A stretch of 64,000 bases of DNA. Source: Edwardsiella hoshinae NBRC 105699 = ATCC 33379. GTDB lineage: Bacteria > Pseudomonadota > Gammaproteobacteria > Enterobacterales > Enterobacteriaceae. Within the stretch, counting starts at the first letter, position 1, and each line of letters starts with the position of its first letter. Positions 57,706-64,000 of the stretch are shown here, piece by piece. The position numbers and the translations under genes are program-made. Where the stretch lies: assembly GCF_000474215.1 (NCBI RefSeq), contig NZ_BAUC01000002.1, forward strand, positions 17,254 to 81,253, given 5' to 3'. The notes under the pieces were generated by a model. The model had not been told where the DNA came from and did not search any database. It saw only the letters and a list, made by a program, of their open reading frames with translations.

Positions 57706-58650
57706 ATGAAACCACTGCGTGAAGTCAGAAACCGTCCGCTGAACGGCTGGCAATTGGCCCGGCTGCACACCTTTGAAGTCGCCGCTCGCCATCAATCTTT
57801 CGCCCTGGCGGCGGCGGAGCTGGCGCTCAGTCCTAGCGCCATCAGCCACCAGATCACGCAACTGGAAACCGATCTCGGCATTCCGCTATTTGTACGTTCG
57901 CATCGCAAAGTGGAGCTGACCTCGGAAGGGAAACGGGTATTTTGGGCGCTAAAATCGTCACTGGGTAATCTCAACCAGGAGATCCTGGATATCAAGAACC
58001 AGCGCCTGTCGGGCAGCCTAACGGTCTACTCGCGCCCCTCTATCGCCCAATGCTGGCTAGTGCCTGCCTTGGGGGACTTTGCCTTGCGCTACCCGTCGAT
58101 CTCACTGACCATTCTCACTGGTAACGACAACGTCAACCTGCAATGGTCCGGGGTAGATGTGGCTATCTATTTCGATGACGCGCCCTCGGCGCAGCTCAGT
58201 CACCATCGCTTGATGGATGAGGCTATCCTGCCTGTCTGTAGCGCCGAATATGCCCGGCGTTTTCAGCTGTCAGCACGGCCGGAGCATCTACAGCACTGCA
58301 CGCTGCTGCATGACCGTCAGGCATGGAGCAACGACTCGGGAACCGACGAATGGCATAGCTGGGCACAACATTTCGCGGTCACGATGCCGCCTTCGGCCGG
58401 CATCGGCTTCGACCGTTCCGATCTGGCGGTCATCGCCGCAATGAACCACATCGGAGTGGCGATGGGGCGTATGCGCTTGGTACAGAAGCGGCTCGACAGC
58501 GGCGAGCTCATCGCCCCCTTCGGTCAAATGACGCTACGGTGCCACCAGCACTACTACGCGACAACCCTACCCGGTCGCCAATGGCCAAAGATCGACGCAT
58601 TTATCGCTTGGCTACAACAACAGGCACAGCGCAGCAGCCAACAGCGTTAA
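57706..58650 (+). CDS. dsdC: D-serine-responsive LysR activator DsdC
   Basis: A 314-residue LysR regulator of the GcvA/DsdC type: HTH NGWQLARLHTFEVAARHQSF to LSPSAISHQITQLETDLG, then an effector domain with LSGSLTVYSRPSIAQCWLVP. It activates dsdXA with D-serine. The ATG at 57706 lies after GAGG. Position divergent from dsdX matches E. coli. The C-terminal end is rich in glutamine and arginine. Confidence 0.9.
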   Translation: MKPLREVRNRPLNGWQLARLHTFEVAARHQSFALAAAELALSPSAISHQITQLETDLGIPLFVRSHRKVELTSEGKRVFWALKSSLGNLNQEILDIKNQRLSGSLTVYSRPSIAQCWLVPALGDFALRYPSISLTILTGNDNVNLQWSGVDVAIYFDDAPSAQLSHHRLMDEAILPVCSAEYARRFQLSARPEHLQHCTLLHDRQAWSNDSGTDEWHSWAQHFAVTMPPSAGIGFDRSDLAVIAAMNHIGVAMGRMRLVQKRLDSGELIAPFGQMTLRCHQHYYATTLPGRQWPKIDAFIAWLQQQAQRSSQQR

Positions 58651-58843
58651 GCGTGTCGTCAGCGACAGCCCTGCACGGCGTAGGAGAAACGCCTAATCGG
58701 GGGATTCGGCAGCATGCGCGCCCCAAGGCGCGAGGGCATCACTGGCGAGGGGGACAGTCACGGCGCGCGAGCATGGAATGCACCGTGACCTCAAAGGCTG
58801 ATCAGCCCGCCATCAACGACGGGCCACTGCACACATAGGCATC

Positions 58844-58969
58844 TCAGCCTTGGCGTGCCTTAAAGCGAGGATTGCTCTTACAGATGACATACAGCTTGCC
58901 GTGGCGGCGCACAATGCGGCAATCGGGGTGGCGTTGTTTCGCCCTCTTCAACGAAGCCAAGACCTTCAT
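58844..58969 (-). CDS. rpmJ2: Ribosomal protein L36, type B (YkgO/RpmJ2)
   Basis: A 41-residue protein: starts [17 protein letters not shown], ends [15 protein letters not shown]. It corresponds to E. coli YkgO, the alternative L36 used under zinc limitation. It has only two cysteines, at residues 17 and 32, rather than the four-ligand zinc ribbon of RpmJ. It is too short to be found by usual length cut-offs. Its ATG overlaps the rpmE2 stop (ATGA), so the two are coupled. Confidence 0.92.
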   Translation of the reverse strand: MKVLASLKRAKQRHPDCRIVRRHGKLYVICKSNPRFKARQG

Positions 58970-59229
58970 CCACGCGTCCCCCCGGTCAACGCGCCGAAAC
59001 GGCGGGTAAAGCGGGCGACCTGCCCATCCTGGCTCAGCTGTTTCTGCTTCCCGGTATAGAAGCTGTGCGAGGCACTGGAAACATCCAGAGTCACATAAGG
59101 ATAGTCGCGTCCGTCATGCCAACGATAGCTACGCTGCGTGGCGATGGTGGAGCCGAGCAGGAAGAATGCGTCGGCCGCGATGTCGTGGAACAACACCGGC
59201 CGATACGCCGGGTGGATACCTTTTTTCAT
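58966..59229 (-). CDS. rpmE2: Ribosomal protein L31, type B (YkgM/RpmE2)
   Basis: An 87-residue L31 paralogue: [20 protein letters not shown], then [20 protein letters not shown], ending RFTRRFGAL. It contains no cysteine at all, so it is the zinc-free form that replaces zinc-binding RpmE when zinc is scarce, releasing the zinc held in ribosomes. GGAG precedes the ATG. The Zur-like palindrome upstream and the downstream rpmJ2 fit Zur-controlled expression. Confidence 0.95.
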   Translation of the reverse strand: MKKGIHPAYRPVLFHDIAADAFFLLGSTIATQRSYRWHDGRDYPYVTLDVSSASHSFYTGKQKQLSQDGQVARFTRRFGALTGGTRG

Positions 59230-59248
59230 CTTAACTCCGCCTTTTGTT

Positions 59249-59260
59249 ATGTTATAACAT
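59249..59260. promoter_or_regulatory. Zur box upstream of rpmE2-rpmJ2
   Basis: ATGTTATAACAT, a perfect 12-bp palindrome within GTTATGTTATAACATCTG, 20 bp before the rpmE2 start. It matches the core of enterobacterial Zur operators (ATGTTATA...TATAACAT type). Confidence 0.78.
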
Positions 59261-59394
59261 CTGTTTTTTGGCAGTGTAATAGAAGTTACTACGAATTAGC
59301 AAGCTCTGATATGGCACACGATTCGCCGCGCGCTCAGCGGCATCGAAGGGAAAGGCGTCACGCGGGACATCGGCCACAGGCGCTAACCGCTCGC

Positions 59395-59424
59395 CCCATC
59401 CCCCCGACCTCGCGGGGGGATGGG
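59395..59424 (-). terminator. GC-rich hairpin downstream of deoX
   Basis: A perfect 11-bp stem CCCATCCCCCC / GGGGGGATGGG with an 8-nt loop, about 60 bp after the deoX stop. No U-tract. It probably ends the deoKPX transcript ahead of the Zur-controlled rpmE2 promoter. Confidence 0.6.
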
Positions 59425-59484
59425 CAGCCCCTTCGGCGACACCCGCTATCAGGGGCACCGGGAAGAGCCGTTAGCCCGGCGACC

Positions 59485-60501
59485 TCAGGCGATCCCCGTG
59501 GTCAGCCAGAAGTTACGACTCTGCTGCGGCGCCAACTGCAACACACTGCCATTACGCCGCGCCGCTAAGGCCCCCTCCGGTCGACAGGTCGCCGGTAGGG
59601 CGAAAGCGGCTACCTGCTGATCGCCGTTGTACAAGATCCAACGCGTCACATAGTTAAAGTCATGACTGGAGAAACGCGTTACAAAGGTGGTGCCATCCGC
59701 CGCCCGCATGCGGAACTCTTGGCGTTCGCCATAGCGCTCCAACCGATCGGCGAAGAAGACGATCTCTGGATCGTAACACTGCGGGGCATCCAGGACGTTC
59801 AGCGTCGCCTCACCCTGGCGTAACTGTTCGATAAAGCGTTGCCACTGCGGCGTCGGCGCCACGTGAGCCGGGATCGACTCGCGCAACGTCCAGGCCTCGG
59901 CCGGGATCGTCTGGCTGAGCTCCGCCCCAGCAACATAGGCGTAGTTCATATGACACATATACTGCAACGGCATCGGCGCCGACGCGAGGTTGGTCACCTG
60001 CATGCCAATATCGAACAACGCGCTATCTCGATGCAGCACCACCGTAGGCTGAGCCCGGTAGTGATGACCGAAGCCCATCACATACTCATAGCTGCCGGTG
60101 ACGCTCAGGCTACCCTCATCCAGCTCCAGCCAGGCCTCATCCATCGGCGCGCAGGGCATCTCACCGTGCAGCGGGTGATCGTCCTGTGGCGACGGGCAGC
60201 CATTAGCCAGCAGACCGGAGTGAAAGGCGAAGCAGCCGTAAGTCTCCACCACCTGCTGTGCCGGCTTCGGTTGGCGAAACTGATTACGCATCGTCAGATC
60301 GTGTCCGTCGAAGCAGGCCTGCCAGATCATCTGCCCCATCCAGGGCAAGATCAGCAGATGCCCACGGCTATTTTCTACCCGTAATCCTTCGACGCCACTG
60401 GCATAACGTAGTGCCGTTACACGGAAATCGTCATTCTCCACCAGAGTGCGCGGCTGCTCGGTGAACAGGGTACGCCATAACGGAATTTTGCTTTTCATCA
60501 C
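59485..60501 (-). CDS. deoX: DeoX-like DUF4432 protein (aldose-1-epimerase fold)
   Basis: A 338-residue protein of the galactose-mutarotase superfamily (DUF4432). Blocks: GHLLILPWMGQMIWQACFDG, CFAFHSGLLANGCPSPQDDHPLHGEMP with candidate catalytic histidines, MCHMNYAY and the late glutamate in FRMRAADGT region. The superfamily interconverts sugar anomers; in Salmonella the equivalent deoX gene lies with deoQKP for deoxyribose use and has no firmly established reaction. Here it is last in deoK-deoP-deoX and overlaps deoP by 4 bp. A deoxyribose mutarotase is a sensible guess. Confidence 0.78.
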   Translation of the reverse strand: MMKSKIPLWRTLFTEQPRTLVENDDFRVTALRYASGVEGLRVENSRGHLLILPWMGQMIWQACFDGHDLTMRNQFRQPKPAQQVVETYGCFAFHSGLLANGCPSPQDDHPLHGEMPCAPMDEAWLELDEGSLSVTGSYEYVMGFGHHYRAQPTVVLHRDSALFDIGMQVTNLASAPMPLQYMCHMNYAYVAGAELSQTIPAEAWTLRESIPAHVAPTPQWQRFIEQLRQGEATLNVLDAPQCYDPEIVFFADRLERYGERQEFRMRAADGTTFVTRFSSHDFNYVTRWILYNGDQQVAAFALPATCRPEGALAARRNGSVLQLAPQQSRNFWLTTGIA

Positions 60502-61826
60502 GCCTCTCCTCGCAACGTATTCTGCGCTACCGCACCTTGCCCCAGTCGGCTCTCACGCCAGAAGTAGACGCCGACATAGACGAAACACAGCATCGACACC
60601 AGGAAAGAGAGCTGCAACGAATGGAACATGTCGGCCACATACCCCTGCACCGCCGGCACCACCGCCGCCCCGACGATCGCCATCACGATGACCGCCCCCG
60701 CCATCTCCGTATGCTCATTGTCCACGGTATCCAGCGTGCCGGCATAGATCGTCGCCCAGCAGGGGCCAAACAGGATGCTCACCGCAACCGCGACGTACAC
60801 CGCGCTAAAGCTGGGTGCCAACGCGACATAGGCCAGCAGCACGGCACCGATCAACGAATAAATCACCAACACCTTTTGTGGGTTAAAGCGAGTCATCAGG
60901 ATGTTGGCAATGAACTTACCGATGAAGAAACAGGCGAAGCTATAGACCATGAAGGTCGAGGCATCGCGCTCATTAATGTCGCCCAATTCCAACGCCAGAC
61001 GAATAGTGAAGGACCAGACAGCGACCTGCATGCCGACATACAGGAACTGCGCGACGATACCGCGGCGGAACCGAGCATTCGCAGCCAGATAACGCAGCGT
61101 CGCTCCCGCCGAAGGGCGCGGACGTCCCGCCGCTTGCGCCACTTTACAAGCGGGGAATCGCGTCAGCAGAAACAGCGCCATCACCACCAGCAACACCATG
61201 ATCATATACTTATACGGTTCGAGCGTATTTTCGAGCATCGCCAGTTTAAACGCATGGATCTGCTCGGCATTCATACCCGCCATCTGCTTCTCTAGGCTGT
61301 CGCCCTCGGAAAATACCAGGTATTTACCTAACAGGATCCCGGCCGCCGCACCGATGGGGTAAAAGGTCTGGCTGATATTCAAACGCAACGTAGCCTGCGC
61401 CTGAGGCCCCAACATGGAGCTATAGGTATTCGCGGCGGTTTCGAGGAAGCTCAAGCCGATGGCGATGGCGAAAATTGCCGCCAAGAACATCGTATAGGTC
61501 GCCATATGTGAGGCGGGGAAAAACAACGAGCAACCGGCTATATATAATGCCAGACCGATCATTATAGCGACTTTATAACTGCTTTTCTTAATCACCAATG
61601 AAGCGGGGATGGCAATCAGAAAATAGCCGCCATAGAAGGCACTCTGCACTAATGCCGAGGCAAAGTTGCTCAAGGCAAAAACACTTTTAAACTGCGTAAT
61701 CAGAATATCGTTGAGTGCCGCCGCACACCCCCAGAGTGGAAAGAGACAAGATAATAAGATGAATTGAAACAGCGGGGTACGATTCAGATAGCCATCTGGC
61801 ATCTGGATGATGCTTTTATTATTCAT
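60498..61826 (-). CDS. deoP: Deoxyribose permease DeoP (FucP-family MFS)
   Basis: A 442-residue MFS transporter of the L-fucose:H+ symporter family with 12 helices. Family blocks: FILLSCLFPLWGCAAALNDIL (first helix), FYGGYFLIAIPASLVIKKSS, ETAANTYSSMLGPQAQATLRL and NISQTFYPIGAAAGILLGKY. Salmonella DeoP belongs to this family. It lies between a ribokinase-type kinase gene (28 bp upstream) and deoX, so 2-deoxy-D-ribose is the likely substrate. Confidence 0.85.
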   Translation of the reverse strand: MNNKSIIQMPDGYLNRTPLFQFILLSCLFPLWGCAAALNDILITQFKSVFALSNFASALVQSAFYGGYFLIAIPASLVIKKSSYKVAIMIGLALYIAGCSLFFPASHMATYTMFLAAIFAIAIGLSFLETAANTYSSMLGPQAQATLRLNISQTFYPIGAAAGILLGKYLVFSEGDSLEKQMAGMNAEQIHAFKLAMLENTLEPYKYMIMVLLVVMALFLLTRFPACKVAQAAGRPRPSAGATLRYLAANARFRRGIVAQFLYVGMQVAVWSFTIRLALELGDINERDASTFMVYSFACFFIGKFIANILMTRFNPQKVLVIYSLIGAVLLAYVALAPSFSAVYVAVAVSILFGPCWATIYAGTLDTVDNEHTEMAGAVIVMAIVGAAVVPAVQGYVADMFHSLQLSFLVSMLCFVYVGVYFWRESRLGQGAVAQNTLRGEA

Positions 61827-61854
61827 AATGAATGCTACCTTATTAACAGAGATA

Positions 61855-62775
61855 TTAGGCGTTCAACGCCAAAAACTCATTGAACTGTTCAATACTGGGA
61901 TAAGAAGATTGCGTTCCTTTCCCTGTCACGCTGAATGCAGCGAATAAGGCTGCCTTTCTCATCGCCGCCTCCACATCACCATCCTGGACGTAATAGTGAG
62001 CAAAGCAGCCAATAAAGGCATCGCCGGCACCACTGGTATCCACCGCACACACCTTGAGCGCCGGAACATGAACTTCCTGCTCACGCGTCATCCAAAGTGC
62101 GCCTTTTTCTCCTAGGGTAACGATGATGTTATTCAGTCCTTTCTCGATTAAGCTCCGGGCCGCGATGCGCGTGTGCTCATAGGAATCCACTGGCAGACCG
62201 GTAAGGATCTCTAACTCCGTCTCATTGGGTACAAAGAAATCGCACTTGCAGGCGTAAGACATATCCAATTCACGCAGCGCCGGAGCCGGATTCAGTAATA
62301 CCTGAATACCATGTTTTTTACCAAACTCGATGGCATGGTAGACGGTTTCCAGTTGCACCTCTAATTGCAGCACGATCAATCGGCATTTCTTCAAATCTGA
62401 CGCTGCCCGATCAATATCTTCGGGGGAGAGGAATTTATTCGCACCCTTAATAATCAGAATACTATTACTGGAATTAGCGTTGACGAAAATGGGGGCCACG
62501 CCACTACTGGTACAGGGTACCTTCTCCACGTAACTGGTATCGATCCCCCAGGATTCGAGATTGCGAATAGTATTATCGGCAAAAATATCATCCCCGACTT
62601 TCGTCAGCATCATAACCTTAGAATTCAGCTTAGCCGCCGCCACCGCCTGATTCGCCCCCTTGCCGCCACAGCCGATTTTAAATGCGGGGGCTTCTAGGGT
62701 TTCCCCCTCTTTCGGCATCTGATTGGTATAGGTGATGAGATCCACCATGTTAGAACCAATAACAGCAATATCCAT
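61855..62775 (-). CDS. deoK: Deoxyribokinase DeoK (PfkB/ribokinase family)
   Basis: A 306-residue PfkB-family kinase. The two signatures are present: GCGGKGANQAVAAAKL near residue 40 and DTSGAGDAFIGCF with the catalytic aspartate near 250. Blocks LLNPAPALREL and NETELEILTG complete the ribokinase-like pattern. With a FucP-type permease, DUF4432 protein and DeoR-type regulator it forms deoQKPX, so it should phosphorylate 2-deoxyribose at C5. The start at 62775 has AAGGAG and begins MDIAVIGSNMVDL; the upstream in-frame ATG at 62793 is less likely. Confidence 0.87.
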   Translation of the reverse strand: MDIAVIGSNMVDLITYTNQMPKEGETLEAPAFKIGCGGKGANQAVAAAKLNSKVMMLTKVGDDIFADNTIRNLESWGIDTSYVEKVPCTSSGVAPIFVNANSSNSILIIKGANKFLSPEDIDRAASDLKKCRLIVLQLEVQLETVYHAIEFGKKHGIQVLLNPAPALRELDMSYACKCDFFVPNETELEILTGLPVDSYEHTRIAARSLIEKGLNNIIVTLGEKGALWMTREQEVHVPALKVCAVDTSGAGDAFIGCFAHYYVQDGDVEAAMRKAALFAAFSVTGKGTQSSYPSIEQFNEFLALNA

Positions 62776-62828
62776 TCTCTTACTCCTTAGCAACGTCTAG
62801 ACAACAATGATATTGAAGAAACATTAGC

Positions 62829-62846
62829 ATGTTGCCAAAGTAACAT
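62829..62846. promoter_or_regulatory. Candidate DeoQ operator, deoK side
   Basis: ATGTT-GCCAAAGT-AACAT: a 5-bp inverted repeat with 8-bp spacing, 54 bp before the deoK start. The pattern ATGTT-n-CCA-n-A...AACAT is shared with the site on the deoQ side. Confidence 0.62.
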
Positions 62847-63066
62847 TTGTGACTGTGATCGCGATTAGCCACGCGAAAAAGAATGGAATCCGAACAATGA
62901 GAGATCCGTCAGAGGACAGGCCATTTCCCCGCTGAACACCGGGTAAGAAAATGCGGTTAAATTCATTTAATAACAATTAAATAGGACAATAAACGATTGG
63001 CGCTGACTTTCTTTTCAGATTGGCCGGCGCTATAGTAAGCACATAAATGGCATGTTCCTGAATCGC

Positions 63067-63090
63067 AAAATGTTACCAGAAGAACATTTT
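63067..63090. promoter_or_regulatory. Candidate DeoQ operator, deoQ side
   Basis: AAAATGTT-ACCAGAAG-AACATTTT: a perfect 8-bp inverted repeat with the same 8-bp spacer as the deoK-side site, ending 22 bp before the deoQ start. The remainder of the 337-bp divergent region between deoK and deoQ shows no gene. Confidence 0.68.
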
Positions 63091-63112
63091 GCATTGGGAA
63101 CGGAGAAAACGC

Positions 63113-63916
63113 ATGGAAACTAAACAAAAAGAACGCATCCGTCGTCTGCAAGCCCTGCTGCAAAAATCCGATCGCATTCACCTGAAAGATGCGGCACGCA
63201 TGCTAGAGGTCTCGGTAATGACCATTCGCCGTGACCTGAGCCCCGATAATCATCCGCAAGCGCTACCGCTCGCCTTGCTCGGCGGCTATATCGTCGCGGT
63301 CAATCCTCCCCATGCATCCCTTCCCCGCCTCGAGCACCCGCTGCCACAACATCATCCGGACGATCTCCCCATCGCCATCCTGGCCGCCGGGCTGATCGCC
63401 GACAACGATTTAGTTTTCTTTGATAATGGGCCAGAGATGCCGCTGGTCGTCAGCCTGATCCCGGACGATATTCATTTTACCGGAATCTGCTGTTCCCACG
63501 CCGTCTTCTTGGCGCTACGGGACAAACCGCAAGCTTCGGCCATCCTCTGCGGTGGCCGCTATTGCGCCAGAAACGACACCTTCTATGATCACGCCAATCC
63601 CTCGATGCTGGATACCTTAAACCCGCGTAAGGTCTTCATCTCCGCCAATGGCGTCGATGAGCGTTACGGTGTCACTTGGCAAGAGCTAGACGACGCGGCG
63701 CTCAAGCGCAAGGCTATCGCCCATGGCCTCCGCAAGATCCTGCTTGCGCGCCATGGCCTGTTCGACGATGTCGCGCCCGTCAACATCGCGCCTCTCGCGG
63801 CCTTCGATCTGCTGATCAGCGATAGGCCGCTAGCGGGAGAGTACCCGGCATTCTGTCGGGCGGCGGGAATACGCGTCATCACGCCGGACTCCGACGCGGA
63901 GAGTGAGTCGCTATAA
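63113..63916 (+). CDS. deoQ: DeoR-family repressor DeoQ
   Basis: A 267-residue DeoR-family regulator. Its N-terminus, METKQKERIRRLQALLQKSD then LHLKDAAR-type HLKDAARMLEVSVMTIRRDL, matches E. coli DeoR very closely; LLGGYIV follows as in DeoR. The sugar-phosphate-binding half is more divergent (ILAAGLIADNDLVFFDNGPE in place of the usual FFDCGTTT), so its effector pocket may differ. Divergent from deoKPX with two matching dyads in between, it probably represses both sides until deoxyribose-5-phosphate or a relative binds. Start 63113 with CGGAG; an ATG at 63089 is also in frame. Confidence 0.87.
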   Translation: METKQKERIRRLQALLQKSDRIHLKDAARMLEVSVMTIRRDLSPDNHPQALPLALLGGYIVAVNPPHASLPRLEHPLPQHHPDDLPIAILAAGLIADNDLVFFDNGPEMPLVVSLIPDDIHFTGICCSHAVFLALRDKPQASAILCGGRYCARNDTFYDHANPSMLDTLNPRKVFISANGVDERYGVTWQELDDAALKRKAIAHGLRKILLARHGLFDDVAPVNIAPLAAFDLLISDRPLAGEYPAFCRAAGIRVITPDSDAESESL

Positions 63917-63970
63917 CCCGAACACATGCCAGGCGGAACCTGAACCGCAGGCCAAAGTGTCGCCTCTCGC

Positions 63971-63991
63971 CGTACGGAAGGCATCCGTACG
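63971..63991 (+). terminator. Hairpin downstream of deoQ
   Basis: A perfect 8-bp stem CGTACGGA / TCCGTACG with a 5-nt loop, about 55 bp after the deoQ stop; no U-tract is visible before the window ends. Confidence 0.5.
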
Positions 63992-64000
63992 CCGCGCCAG

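Noticed and set aside
58539..58838. 99-codon plus-strand frame overlapping the end of dsdC
   Set aside because: It overlaps dsdC in another frame and has no family features.
62848..62870. Possible CRP site upstream of deoK (TGTGA motifs)
   Set aside because: Only one half-site is good; the TCACA half is missing at the right spacing.

Overview
The window is 64 kb of gene-dense chromosome with high GC in most genes and enterobacterial gene content: otn, rcnAR, nik, nan, phn, dsd, deoQKPX, fumC and the rpmE2-rpmJ2 zinc-independent ribosomal pair. Protein similarity to the E. coli and Salmonella counterparts is strong (NikA, NanR, RcnR and DsdA are almost recognisable residue by residue). Gene content and base composition suggest a member of the Enterobacterales, possibly Edwardsiella-like; the genus is a guess. 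I saw no rRNA, tRNA, IS element, prophage or CRISPR array.

Layout. 1-2.3 kb: end of a tetronate (erythronate/threonate) catabolic operon (otnC', otnI, GntP-type permease). 2.4-4.5 kb: metal stress, with divergent rcnA/rcnR and two RcnR operators, then a small Met/His-rich DUF305 protein behind a CueR-like 19-bp-spacer promoter. 4.6-10.4 kb: a cysteine synthase/CBS-like enzyme, a cystathionine gamma-lyase-like enzyme, a FecBCD-type importer and a convergent ModA-like protein. 10.5-21.4 kb: an uncharacterised glycan system, with an OpgC-like acyltransferase, a cellulose-synthase-like GT2, three DUF3131 paralogues, a secreted GH2 hydrolase and an outer-membrane beta-barrel. 21.6-24.4 kb: gtrABC O-antigen glucosylation genes without a prophage. 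24.9-32.1 kb: a GNAT acetyltransferase, then phnVUTSR / phnWX for 2-aminoethylphosphonate. 32.1-37.5 kb: sialic acid genes nanR-nanA-nanT-(nanE remnant)-nanK-nanQ. 37.5-42.8 kb: a 9-bp tandem repeat, a perfect NikR operator and nikABCDE without nikR. 42.8-45.8 kb: fumC and an AT-rich orphan glycosyltransferase. 46.2-54.4 kb: an amide/carbamoyl catabolic operon (biuret-hydrolase-like amidase, AllH/FdrA/YlbE carbamoyltransferase, carbamate kinase, a stand-alone allophanate-hydrolase C-terminal domain, NCS1 permease, AllS-like regulator). 54.4-58.7 kb: a decayed transporter and dsdA-dsdX/dsdC. 58.8-59.3 kb: rpmE2-rpmJ2 behind a Zur-like box. 59.5-63.9 kb: deoKPX divergent from deoQ, with two matching operator candidates.

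How it fits together. Most of the window is peripheral metabolism, each module carrying its own transporter and regulator. The least described parts are the DUF3131/GT2/GH2 glycan locus, which looks like a complete synthesis, trimming and outer-membrane route for an unknown glucan-like polymer, and the carbamoyl-transfer operon, which looks like an ATP-yielding route for a cyclic or linear N-carbamoyl amide that is not the classical allantoin pathway. Operators for RcnR, NikR, NanR, PhnR (candidate), DeoQ (candidate), Zur and CueR are visible as exact or near-exact motifs.
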